Positions 15,870 to 24,336 of a stretch of 64,000 bases of DNA are shown here, piece by piece. This DNA is from JASHPR01 sp963795055. Its GTDB lineage: Bacteria > Actinomycetota > Actinomycetes > Streptosporangiales > Streptosporangiaceae. The first letter of the stretch is position 1; the number at the start of each line of letters is the position of its first letter. The stretch lies in NCBI GenBank assembly GCA_963795055.1, contig CAWCGJ010000037.1:1-64000 (forward strand), in the 5' to 3' direction. Made by a program: the position numbers and the translations under genes. The notes under the pieces are model-generated. The model did not search any database and was not told where the DNA came from. It saw only the letters and a list, made by a program, of their open reading frames with translations.

Positions 15870-17132
15870 ATGGACGCCACCGGCACTCTGGTCGAGGTGC
15901 TGAAGGGCGAAGGTCCCAGGGTCCTGGCCACGCTGGCCAGGACCATCGGCGACCTGGCCGTAGCCGAGGACGCGCTCTCCGAGGCCACGATCACCGCCCT
16001 GGATGCCTGGCCCAGAACGGGGATCCCTGACAACCCGCGGGCCTGGCTGGCGGTGGTCGCCCGCCGCAAGGCGCTTGACGTGCTGCGACGCGAGTCAGCC
16101 CGGGCGGCCAAGGAGGCCGCCGCGTTCCGGTGGGGAACCGGGGCCGCACCGGACCAGATCGAGGAGGCGATCGAGGCAATGGAGCCAGAGACGTCTCTGC
16201 GTGACGACATGCTGCGCCTGATCTTCACCTGCTGCCACCCGGCGCTTAGCCGTGAGGCCCAGGTGGCCCTCTCGCTGCGCACGCTGGCCCGCCTTGAGGT
16301 GCCGGCCATCGCCCGCGCCTTCCTGGTGCCTGAGGCCACCATGGCCAAGCGCCTGGTACGGGCCCGCTCCAAGATCGCCACGGCCCGCATCCCCTACGCG
16401 ATCCCCGCCGACACCGAGCTTCCCGGCCGGCTGGCCGCAGTGCTGGCCGTGGTGTACCTGATCGCCACCGAGGCCCACGCCCCGACCGGCGGGCACGCGG
16501 TGGCCCGGGTCGATCTCGAGGCCGAGGCGATCCGGCTGGCTCGCTTGCTGGCCAGCCTGATGCCCGGCGAGCCCGAGGCGCTCTCCCTGCTTGCCCTGTT
16601 GCTGCTGACCTCGGCCCGCACCCCCGCCCGCACCGATGCCGACGGTAACCCGGTGACCCTGGCCGACCAGGACCGCACCCGCTGGAACCGAGCCGCGATC
16701 GCCGAGGGTTCGGCGTGGCTGTCCGAGGCGGTGACCCGGTCCGGCGGGGTCGCCGGGCCCTATCAGATCCAGGCTCACCTCGCCGCGGCCCACTCGACCG
16801 CTCTCAGCTGGCAGGAGACGGACTGGGACCGGATCGTCGGCCTCTACGACTTGCTCGGGTCGATCACGGCCAGCCCGGTGGTGGCGCTCAACCGGGCGGT
16901 CGCGGTTACCGAGCGCGACGGCCCCGAGGCGGGGCTGGCTGCCCTGAAGACCATCGCCGGCCTGGAGTACTCCCATCTGTGGCACGCTGCCCTGGCGGAC
17001 AACCTGTGCCGGCTCGGCCGCACGAGCGACGCGGCCGGAGAACTTCACGCCGCGGTGACCCTGGCGCCCAGCGAGGTCGAACAGCGCCTCCTGCAGGGCC
17101 GTCTGCGCACGGTGCGGTCCGAGCTCGGCTGA
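15870..17132 (+). CDS. ECF RNA polymerase sigma factor, ECF42-like with C-terminal TPR extension
   Basis: About 420 residues, roughly double a plain ECF sigma factor. Sigma region 2 covers AEDALSEATITALDAWPRTG and NPRAWLAVVARRKALDVLRR; region 4 covers LSLRTLARLEVPAIARAFLV and PEATMAKRLVRARSKI. The remaining half (VYLIATEAHAP, LLASLMPGEPEALSLLALLL, ALNRAVAVTERDGPEAGLAA) is the TPR-like extension of COG4941. In ECF42 proteins this extension replaces an anti-sigma factor and is needed for activity. No anti-sigma gene is present. Operon position with a DGPF gene supports the assignment. Confidence 0.92.
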   Translation: MDATGTLVEVLKGEGPRVLATLARTIGDLAVAEDALSEATITALDAWPRTGIPDNPRAWLAVVARRKALDVLRRESARAAKEAAAFRWGTGAAPDQIEEAIEAMEPETSLRDDMLRLIFTCCHPALSREAQVALSLRTLARLEVPAIARAFLVPEATMAKRLVRARSKIATARIPYAIPADTELPGRLAAVLAVVYLIATEAHAPTGGHAVARVDLEAEAIRLARLLASLMPGEPEALSLLALLLLTSARTPARTDADGNPVTLADQDRTRWNRAAIAEGSAWLSEAVTRSGGVAGPYQIQAHLAAAHSTALSWQETDWDRIVGLYDLLGSITASPVVALNRAVAVTERDGPEAGLAALKTIAGLEYSHLWHAALADNLCRLGRTSDAAGELHAAVTLAPSEVEQRLLQGRLRTVRSELG

Positions 17133-17342
17133 CCGCGTTCTGGTTTTCTCGCTTTCCTTGCCTGGCTTTCTCCCCGGATATGTCCTGCGCCCGCTTCACC
17201 GTTCGTCCTTCCTGCAAGAGCGGTCCCCGATCTCGCGGATCGCCCAGGGAAGGAGAAGCAGATGACTGGCAGCAGCAGCAAGCAGGCCGGGGCGCCGGGC
17301 GTCAGATCCGGTACCCAGCTGAATTCACAAGGAGGCACCACC

Positions 17343-17822
17343 ATGACCGACGAAACCATCAGCGCAACCACGATCATTAACGCCCCAGCCGAGGCGATCT
17401 TCGCCGTACTCGCCGACCCCGCCAAGCACGCCGCGATCGACGGCACCGGGTGGGTCCGCGAGCCCCTTGACGGCCAGCCGCTGACCGCGGCGGGTCAGGT
17501 GTTCCGGATGGCCATGTACAACGACAACGTCCCGGGCGGGCACTACCGGATGGCCAACCGGGTGCAGGTGTTCGACCCGCCACGCGCCATCTCCTGGGAG
17601 CCAGGCATGGACACCGGCGATGGCAACCCGCAGATCGTCGGCCACATCTGGCGTTACGACCTGGCCCCTGCCGGACCATCCGGAACCAAGACCACCCTCT
17701 CCTATGACTGGTCGGCGGTCCCCGACTCCCTCCGCCAGCGACTCCCATTCCCATTCCCCCCGTTTGCCGCAGATCATCTGAGCAACTCTCTGGCTCACCT
17801 CGCCGAACTGGTCACCGGGTAA
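17343..17822 (+). CDS. SRPBCC (START-like) family protein
   Basis: About 159 residues. ISATTIINAPAEAIFAVLAD begins a Bet v 1/polyketide-cyclase-like fold, followed by FDPPRAISWEPGM, WRYDLAPAG and the last helix LSNSLAHLAELV. Such proteins bind hydrophobic ligands; there is no specific catalytic clue. AAGGAGG (17329-17335) supports ATG 17343. It lies 210 bases after the sigma factor and is plausibly in the same regulon, since SRPBCC proteins commonly accompany ECF41/42 systems. Confidence 0.85.
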   Translation: MTDETISATTIINAPAEAIFAVLADPAKHAAIDGTGWVREPLDGQPLTAAGQVFRMAMYNDNVPGGHYRMANRVQVFDPPRAISWEPGMDTGDGNPQIVGHIWRYDLAPAGPSGTKTTLSYDWSAVPDSLRQRLPFPFPPFAADHLSNSLAHLAELVTG

Positions 17823-17952
17823 CCGGCCAGCAGGCCGGCCAGTCCCTGCCTCTGGCCCGGCCAGGCCGGGTGGCTGTATACGTGGTCGCCGGAGCTGCCG
17901 GAGCCCGGCGCTGTCCGGGCTCCGGCCGGCGCACGGGGCCGCCGGCGGCCCG

Positions 17953-18215
17953 GACACCCCCGCCTACGCCGCCCTGGCCGGCGTCGCCGACCCGGCCAGG
18001 CGTCCGCCCGCCTACATCGAGGTCGCCCAGCTCGACATGTTCCGCGACGAAGACCTCGCCTACGCCCTGCGCCTCGGCCAGGCCGGCGTACCCGTCGAGT
18101 TCCACCTTCACCCCGGCACCCCGCACGAATTCGACTTCATCACCTTCAACACCACCGCCGCCCGGTGCCATCGCCGACCGCGTTCTTTCGAGCACCGGAT
18201 GCCCCTGTCCCTCAC
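17953..18215 (+). pseudogene. C-terminal remnant of an alpha/beta hydrolase (lipase/esterase)
   Basis: DTPAYAALAGVADPAR, PPAYIEVAQLDMFRDEDLAY and AGVPVEFHLHPGTPHEFDF match the end of hormone-sensitive-lipase-like esterases, including the Asp (LDMFRDED) and His (GTPHEF) of the triad. After FNTTAA a one-base change moves the frame; the other frame continues AIADRVLSS. The nucleophile domain is missing upstream. Confidence 0.72.
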
Positions 18216-18335
18216 CGGTGGCTGCCGTGCAGCCAGCCCTGATAAATGATCGCCGCAGCGTCCTGGCCGCACAGCCAGCACCGATCAGGGTGTTCTGGTG
18301 TCCCATCCCTACTGGAAGCGAGCGTGGTTCCCCAC

Positions 18336-18672
18336 CTATGACTCGGCGGCAGCCACGACGCTGAGGTCAACGGGAATCTCCTCATCGGCCCTCGGAACGT
18401 CAGCGTCAGGGCTTGGGCGAGCGGGTCAAGCCGGGGCAGGAATCGGAGGGCGAGTTCCTCGTAGCCGCGTGGCCAGGGCCCGGTGCTGCCGCCGAAGATG
18501 CTCAGATACGTGCCGCCAGAGCCTCCAGGCGTGCGGTGAGGCACTTATGGCCGTCGCGGTGCGCCGGTATCGCCAGCACCGCGATCGGCGCCAGTAAGGT
18601 CGCCAGCGCCAGGATGACGGCAGCGATGAATGGATCATTTGGCCGAGGTGCCTCATGTCGTCCTGTGCTCAT
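18336..18672 (-). pseudogene. Decayed gene for a small single-helix membrane or exported protein
   Basis: From ATG at 18672 the minus strand encodes a 56-residue piece with one membrane helix (FIAAVILALATLLAPIAVLA) and TARLEALAARI, then stop. Adjacent in another frame is YEELALRFLPRLDPLAQALT, and after a further one-base shift EEIPVDLSVVAAAES and stop. The order of pieces suggests one former protein: helix, coiled segment and a beta-rich C-terminus. Alternatively only the 56-residue ORF is real. I do not recognise the family. Confidence 0.4.
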
Positions 18673-18714
18673 TACGACCGCTCCCGCGCACCTGGCTAGA
18701 ACGTGCGAGCATGG

Positions 18715-19083
18715 CTATTCGCGATTTTCCCCCGCGTGGTCGCTGTCAGGCCGGAGGGCATCCTCAAGCCGCCGGTAGATCCGTACTTTCGTATCCAGGC
18801 CGGTCACCGCCAGGATCCGCTGCACCTGCGTCGACGCGGTCACCAGCCGAAGATCAACGCCTTCCGCCACGGCTTGGCCCCGGATTCGGGCGATGACCTT
18901 CACGCCCAGGGAATCGCAGAACGTGGTGAGCGTCATATCGATGACCAGGGCCTTAACTCCCGGATGGATCGCTCTGTCCAGCTCAGCGGCCAGGCGGCTG
19001 GCATTAGCGATGTCGATCTCGGCGGGCATGGGGACCACGACCGTGGGCAGCACAGCATCGGCGGCATGCTGATCATCGCTCAT
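18715..19083 (-). CDS. STAS-domain anti-sigma-factor antagonist
   Basis: About 122 residues. VVVPMPAEIDIANASRLAAE, LVIDMTLTTFCDSLGVKVIA and GVDLRLVTASTQVQRILAVT define a SpoIIAA-like STAS domain. The phosphorylatable serine is in the conserved FCDSLG. ATG at 19083 is preferred; the frame extends upstream without homology. Such proteins bind serine-kinase anti-sigma factors in their unphosphorylated form. No kinase partner is encoded nearby, so it probably works with a distant one, as many actinomycete STAS proteins do. Confidence 0.88.
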   Translation of the reverse strand: MSDDQHAADAVLPTVVVPMPAEIDIANASRLAAELDRAIHPGVKALVIDMTLTTFCDSLGVKVIARIRGQAVAEGVDLRLVTASTQVQRILAVTGLDTKVRIYRRLEDALRPDSDHAGENRE

Positions 19084-19327
19084 GACCGCACCCCACCCTT
19101 CCGGGATGGTGCCTGCCAGCGGAGCAGAATCCGGCGTTGGCGGCACGCGAACCTGGGGCCGGGCCCGGGGGCAAGCCCAGGCCCAGGTCACAACGAGGGC
19201 GACGTAGAGGTTACACCTCGTTATCTACTGCGAGGACGAAACTGAACGGGTTTTTACGGCCTGCTACCATGCCGGACCGGTGTCGAGGTTCCAGCTCAGG
19301 GCCCGGAAATCGGCCCTAGACATGACA

Positions 19328-19362
19328 GAGCCCGGCACCAAGGCGGATCGGTGCCGGGGCTC
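19328..19362 (-). terminator. Hairpin terminator
   Basis: GAGCCCGGCACC (19328-19339) pairs with GGTGCCGGGGCTC (19350-19362) with one bulged G. On the minus strand it follows the probable original stop (19380-19382) of the decayed gene at 19380-19688, so it looks like that gene's terminator. Confidence 0.6.
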
Positions 19363-19379
19363 CTTGAATCGCGGCCGGG

Positions 19380-19688
19380 TTAGCCGGTGTTGGGTGTCCT
19401 CCCACAGGTTCGTGATCGGGTCCTGCCCGATCTCGCCATCGGCGATGTTGAATCCGCCGGTTACGGTCGACGTCGACAGCGGGACGCCATCGACCTTGAT
19501 CACGCACGTCACCGTACCGCCGCCTTGGAGCTGGGCGCTGATCGCGTAAAACTCCGGGTTACCAAGAGGCCTGGTCACATGAATGGGATCGTTGCCGTTG
19601 AAGTCCGAGCCCGGCGGGCCGTAAGTGACCTTCGCGGCGCCCGGCGTTTCCCCGGACGATGTACGTGACCGTTTCCGGGGGCTGGGGC
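19380..19688 (-). pseudogene. Decayed MmpS-like exported protein
   Basis: The minus strand reads ETVTYIVRG, then in another frame AAKVTYGPPGSDFNGNDP, VTRPLGNPEFYAISAQLQ, GGTVTCVIKVDGVPLS and STVTGGFNIADGEI. This resembles the C-terminal domain of MmpS-like membrane-anchored exported proteins. At least one frame change occurs near 19640, and another near the end gives TPNTG and stop. The N-terminal membrane anchor is missing. A hairpin terminator follows. Confidence 0.55.
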
Positions 19689-19701
19689 GTCCCGCGCGGA
19701 T

Positions 19702-20517
19702 CTAGGGGACGTGATTGTTGATCGCCTGGTCCGCCAGGCTGGCCCGCTCGTCAGGCTCGGCATGGTTACGGCGGCTCGCGCTGGCGATGATCAGGAGGTG
19801 CTCGTCAACCCAGGAGACCTCGGGGCCGGGCAGGCGGGCAAGGAAGGTGGCCATGGACGCGCGGAACTCCTCCGGCGTGTAGAGGGAGAACGTCGAGTAG
19901 TGGCGTCCCTCGGCTTGGGCCCTGAGCCGCTCGGCCGTGCTCGACCGGCGGTGACGGAAGGCCTGTGTCGCGATCACCGTGAGCCCGGCACGCTGGACGG
20001 CGTCGCGGAGCGCGGCCTCGCTGTGCAGGCGCTGCTCGTGCTCGGTGAAACCCGGGAAGTAGCGGCCCCAGATCGTTCGCGCGTTCTGCCGTGGCGTGCG
20101 GGTGTAGATGAACAGTCGGCCGCCGGGCCGCAGCACCCGGGCGGCCGAGGCCAGGAAGCGGGGAAGATCGAGGTGGTGAACGCAGTTGAACGCGGTGACC
20201 AGGTCCAGGCTGGCCGCCCGCACCGGCAGCTGCTCGGCGGCTGCGCGCAGCGGCATCACGCCCCGGGCCTGGCCGTGCTGGTCGGCCGTGAGCTGGGCCA
20301 GCATGGCTGCCGAGACGTCGCTTGCAAGCAGCAGCGACCCTTCCGGTAGCAGCCTGCGCAGCAGCCGCGTGTACCGTCCCGTCCCGCAGCCGATGTCCAG
20401 GCCGGTCACAGGACAGCCTGGAAGGAACTGGCTGATCGCGCGTACCGGCGCCTCGTCGGTGGTGCGCAGCGATTCATACACGGCGGCGACCCGCTCGAAA
20501 TGATCGCCCACAGTCAT
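19702..20517 (-). CDS. Class I SAM-dependent methyltransferase
   Basis: About 271 residues. Motif I is VTGLDIGCGTGRYTRLL, followed by LLASDVSAAMLAQL, the motif LDLVTAFNCVHHLDLP and VLRPGGRLFIYTRTP. This is the Methyltransf_11/25 fold; the acceptor is unknown. ATG at 20517 is preferred because GGAGG lies 8 bases upstream; GTG at 20526 overlaps that site. No co-transcribed gene is apparent. Confidence 0.9.
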   Translation of the reverse strand: MTVGDHFERVAAVYESLRTTDEAPVRAISQFLPGCPVTGLDIGCGTGRYTRLLRRLLPEGSLLLASDVSAAMLAQLTADQHGQARGVMPLRAAAEQLPVRAASLDLVTAFNCVHHLDLPRFLASAARVLRPGGRLFIYTRTPRQNARTIWGRYFPGFTEHEQRLHSEAALRDAVQRAGLTVIATQAFRHRRSSTAERLRAQAEGRHYSTFSLYTPEEFRASMATFLARLPGPEVSWVDEHLLIIASASRRNHAEPDERASLADQAINNHVP

Positions 20518-20739
20518 GTCAGGCACCTCCGCAGTTGGACCCGCTAGGGGCCATCATGCGCTCGCCATACTCCGTTCATCTACTGTTCACCTGCACGACA
20601 GGCCAGCCGCCCGCATGGCCCGGCCCGGGAGTTCGTTGTTGCCGTTAAAGGGAGTCGGCGATCGCGGCCATAACCGGAGGAGCTGCTCGATGCTGCGGAA
20701 AAGCCCGCCGCCCCGGCCCGCGCGCAGAGTCGGCATGGG

Positions 20740-21057
20740 GGTATCGCATATGGGTGCCGCGCTGCCTGATAGAGCGCCGTGAGCTGCGCGGAAGGCCCGG
20801 CGAGCAGGTACAGGGCCCGGAAGTATGCCTGCTCGTGCCCGATGGAGGTAAACGTCACCTCAGCGGCGCCGTACCGGCGACAAGCGAGCTGAGCGTTTGA
20901 GCCGCCGCGTCGGCGGCGAAGTCGAAGGTAGGGTCAGCGTGACGTGTGGCTGGAAGCGGGGCGCATTGTGCTTAGCGGCGAGTCTGTCGATGGTGACCAG
21001 AAGGTGATCCCTCACCGGGCCAGCAGCGGGCACGAGCCAGGTCATAAGTGATGTCAT
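20740..21057 (-). pseudogene. Decayed 2'-5' RNA ligase/cyclic phosphodiesterase-like gene
   Basis: MTWLVPAAGPVRDHLLVTID, LAAKHNAPRFQPHVTL holds the first His-x-Thr motif of the 2H phosphoesterase fold. The gene then continues in a second frame (TFDFAADAAAQTL) and a third (VTFTSIGHEQAYFRALYLLA, QLTALYQAARH). The second His-x-Thr motif is not found. Two frame changes and a lost C-terminus make it non-functional. Confidence 0.6.
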
Positions 21058-21186
21058 GACCGCGCAGGATATTTATCCGGCGGGGCGTCGCGACCTGTTG
21101 CTTAAGATCGCGCCACCGGTCTTTACCGGGCCCTTGCCCGGGGCCTCCCCGTCGTCCGCTGCTCCGGCCGGGGGCACAATGGGCAG

Positions 21187-22002
21187 GTGAGGGTCGTTGC
21201 GACCCGGATCGAACAGGACGGCACCATGCTGCGCCGCGTGGTGGACACCGCCCGGTGCAGCGATGGGCCCCGATGGGAGGATCTGGCCAGCCGCGCGCTG
21301 GCCGCCCCGCCACCATACCGGCCGGTTTCCGGCACCCCCGTGTACCACGTCAGCCTGGATGGCGACAGGCAGGTGTTGGTAGCCGAGCGTGACCTTGGCG
21401 GCGCGCTGCTGGATCTGGTGACCGCTGTGCTGGGGATGGGCGAGGAGGTTGAGCGCGCCCGGCCCGCCGCGCCGGGTTTCACCGATCGTCTCGCCCCGCC
21501 CGTGACAGGCGCCCGTAGCCTGCCGGGCTGGCGGGATCTGGAGCTGGGGGCACCGACGATCGCCCGGCTAGGCATGACGCGCCTGACCTGTCCGCGCGTC
21601 GCGCTGCTGGGGACATTGCGCCGTGACGCATCGCCTCGCATCAGCCCCGTGGAGCCGTGTGTCGCTGACGGGCGGCTGCTGATCGGCGCCATGGCGTGGT
21701 CGGGGAAAGCGGCTGACCTGCGGCGAGACCCGCGGTATGTGCTGCACAGCGCGGTAACCGGGCCCGACAATGGTGAGGGCGAACTCAAGCTGTCCGGAAC
21801 GGCGGTTGAGGTCAGCCAGGACCATCACGGCGGCGTGGCGGACGCGTGGTGGTCGGCCTGGCCGCCGGATAAGGCGGTCGTGTTCTGCCTGGGCGTCGAG
21901 CAGGCAGTCTTTGTCGAGTGGGACACCGGGAACGGCCTGATGACGATCCACCGGTGGTCCCCGCAAGACAGCTACACTCAGTCGCGCCGTCACTATCCGT
22001 AG
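21187..22002 (+). CDS. Fusion of emfourin-like domain and PPOX-type flavoprotein domain
   Basis: About 271 residues with two parts. Residues 1-95 (MRVVATRIEQDGTMLRRVVD, WEDLASRAL, VYHVSLDGDRQVLVAERDLG) look like emfourin, a small inhibitor of thermolysin-like proteases. Residues 118-271 (IARLGMTRLTCPRVALLGTL, DASPRISPVEPCV, AMAWSGKAADLRRDPRYVLH, GEGELKLSGTA) match the pyridoxamine-phosphate-oxidase-like split-barrel flavoproteins. No stop or frame change separates them. I know both domains as separate proteins, so this may be a genuine fusion or a deletion that joined two genes. ATG at 21226 within the first domain is a less likely start. Starts GTG at 21187 after GGGCAG. Confidence 0.7.
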   Translation: MRVVATRIEQDGTMLRRVVDTARCSDGPRWEDLASRALAAPPPYRPVSGTPVYHVSLDGDRQVLVAERDLGGALLDLVTAVLGMGEEVERARPAAPGFTDRLAPPVTGARSLPGWRDLELGAPTIARLGMTRLTCPRVALLGTLRRDASPRISPVEPCVADGRLLIGAMAWSGKAADLRRDPRYVLHSAVTGPDNGEGELKLSGTAVEVSQDHHGGVADAWWSAWPPDKAVVFCLGVEQAVFVEWDTGNGLMTIHRWSPQDSYTQSRRHYP

Positions 22003-22401
22003 TACGGGCCTGCGCGAAGGCCCAACCACCAAAGGCCGTGATCCGGAGCCAGGGCTTTGAACCCGCATCACCGCCACGAGGACAAGGCACATCCGCCCCG
22101 AACTGGAAGATCTGCGCGCCCGCGGCCTCAAAATCGGCTCAGCGCGACTGAGCAAATACTCGGCGCTCGGCGTGGCGCTGCCCGACTCATCCTGCTCACG
22201 GTGTGTGATAGGCCGATGGCGGCTGGGCCGCCGGGTGCGCCGCTACGGGCCTGCTGTCACATGGCCGACTTGCTAGGTGTGTTGTCTGGGCCGGTGCCGC
22301 CCGAAGGCCGACGCGATGGCGAGGTAGCCAGGTCATTGCGGGCGAACAGCGGCGGGCTCCCCGGCCCGGGGAGGCGGGCCAGGGAGCCGTGGCGCGTGGC
22401 T
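22003..22401. other. Intergenic region, nothing recognised
   Basis: About 400 bases between the fusion gene and the decayed DUF4232 gene. A plus-strand stretch near 22095-22150 (PELEDLRARGLKIGSARLSK) reads like coding sequence but cannot be assigned. Confidence 0.35.
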
Positions 22402-22988
22402 CTAGTCGGGAGGACCTCCGGCCCTTACCGGCCCGGCGTGGATGTAGACCGGCCCGGCGTGCGCGCATGCGGGGAACGGGTACGGGATCAGTTTCGACGC
22501 GGACTGGTTGGGCGGGTAGACGCGCAGCCCGGCCGCCGTCCGCGGCCGCCACGGCTGCTTCCATGGCGGGGCAGAAGGCACCGGTTGGCGTATGCCCCCG
22601 GATCGGTGATCTGCAGGCCGGCGGTCGCGGTGGCCCCGCTGGCGAGCCGGACGGTGGTTGTCGCGGGGCTGCCCCAGCCTGCCGGGCTACCGATCTGGCG
22701 GCCGCCGAGGCTGACCGCTGAGACCCCGGGATAGCCGCGGAGCGTGCAGGCATGCCCGGACAGGTTCGTGAATTCCAGGTCGTAGGCGGCGCCGCCGGCG
22801 TAGTGGTTGCCCGGCGGCACGTCCAGCCAGACCACCAGGCCGGATGTGGCGCAGCGCGGCGTGCCTGCCGCGCGCGCCGGCGCCGTCGCGGAGCCGGCGG
22901 CGAACGCGGCCACCGGCATCAGTGCAACGGCGCTGGCAAGTGCAACGGCGCCGGCCAGCCGCCCCGGGGAGAGAGTTGGAAGGTGCAT
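22402..22988 (-). pseudogene. Secreted DUF4232 protein with frameshift
   Basis: ATG at 22988, behind AAGGGGGACGCC, starts a clear signal peptide (LAGAVALASAVALMPVAAFA). The mature part begins with CATSGLVVWLDV and continues YDLEFTNLSGHACTLRGYPG, typical of the cysteine-containing DUF4232 beta-sandwich. After ITDPGAYAN the frame changes. The correct C-terminus (AAGLRVYPPNQSASKLIPY, ACAHAGPVYIHAGPV) lies in another frame and ends at 22402. The shift falls between about 22530 and 22600. Role unknown; DUF4232 proteins are common exported actinobacterial proteins. Confidence 0.72.
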
Positions 22989-23319
22989 GGCGTCCCCCTT
23001 TTGCTCGAGATGTAAGGACCAATGCACCAGTTACGACTGTGCAGCCGGCCCAGATGGCCTGGGGAGCCCTCCCCAGGCCCGTCCGGCACCATCCTGTGCA
23101 ACGCGCCAGCGCACTCGCCATGCCAACCTGGGCCGTAACCGGCCGAGACCCCGAACCACGATCGCGAACCGCCGTTCGGCACGCCGGGAGTGCCCGGAGT
23201 TGCGTCCGCCAGAGTGGTGTGCTGACCGGCCCGGTGATGGGCCTGGCGTAGACGCATAAGGCGGCCACCGCGTGATCCTTTGGAAGACCTCTCACAGTGC
23301 TTCTGAAGGAGACACGACA

Positions 23320-24336
23320 GTGACCGCTCCCAGCAGTATCGACCCTGCCCGCTTTCTGCATGACCAGCTGGCGTCGGCGTCGCCGGACTTGCTGCGCTCG
23401 ATGCTGACCACGTTCATCAATACGCTGATGTCCGCCGAGGCTGACGCGATCTGCGGCGCCCCGTACGGCATGCCGTCGCCGGAGCGGGTCAACGTCCGCA
23501 ACGGCTACCGGCACCGGGACTGCGGCACCCGGGCCGGCACGCTGGATGCCGCCATCCCGAAGCTGCGCTCGGGCAGCTATTTCCCGGACTGGCTGCTGGA
23601 ACGCCGGCGGCGGGCGGAAGCGGCCCTGACGTCGGTGGCGGCCACGTGCTACCTGCTGGGTGTCTCGACGCGGCGGATGGAAAAGCTGGTGGAGTCCCTG
23701 GGCATCACCCGGCTGTCCAGATCGCAGGTCAGCGAGATGGCCGCCGACCTCGATGAGCAGGTGGAAGCGTTCCGGACCCGGCCGCTGGGCGCCGGTCCCT
23801 GCACGTTTGCGGCGGCGGACGCGCTGGTGCTGAAGGTCCGCGAGGGCGGCCGGGTCGTGAACGTGCATGCGCTGCTGGCAGTGGGGGTGAACGGCGACGG
23901 GCACCGGGAGATCCTGGGCCTGCAGGTCACCTCCGCCGAGGACGGCGCGGGGTGGCTGGGGTTCTTGCGGGACCTGACCGCCCGCGGCCTGACCGGAGTC
24001 CAGCTGGTCACCTCCGGCGCCCACCGCGGCCTGGTGGAGGCTATCGGCGCGACGCTGCCGGGCGCTGCGTGGCAGCGGTGCCGCACGCACTACGCAGCGA
24101 ATCGGATGGCCGCCACCCCGAAGGGGTCCTGGCCCTGGGTCAAGACGCTGCTGCACTCGGTCTATGACCAGCCCGACGCCACCTCCGTGCACGCCCAGTA
24201 CGACCGGCTCATCGACGCCATCGCCGCCAAGCTCCCCAAAGTCGCCGCCCATCTGGGCGCGGCCCGGGCCGACGTCCTGGCATTCACAGCGTTCCCGAAA
24301 GAACTCTGGCGCCAGATCTGGTCCAACAATCCGCAG
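23320..24336 (+). pseudogene. IS256-family transposase, 5' part (interrupted)
   Basis: About 339 residues from GTG at 23320 (GAAGGAGACACGACA upstream). It has the IS256/MULE DDE architecture: LMSAEADAICGAPYG, RNGYRHRDCGTRAGTLDAAI, KLVESLGITRLSRSQVSEMA, then LLAVGVNGDGHREILGLQV and WQRCRTHYAANRM. The reading ends in LWRQIWSNNPQ at 24336, where ISAzo13-type sequence begins. The expected continuation (ERLNREIRRRTDVVGIFP) resumes at 26481. The open frame continues past 24336 into the inserted element but is unrelated. Inactive as it stands. Confidence 0.88.

Noticed and set aside
22687..24252. 521-codon minus-strand frame
   Set aside because: Antisense to the IS256 transposase and overlapping the DUF4232 gene; translation shows no domain.
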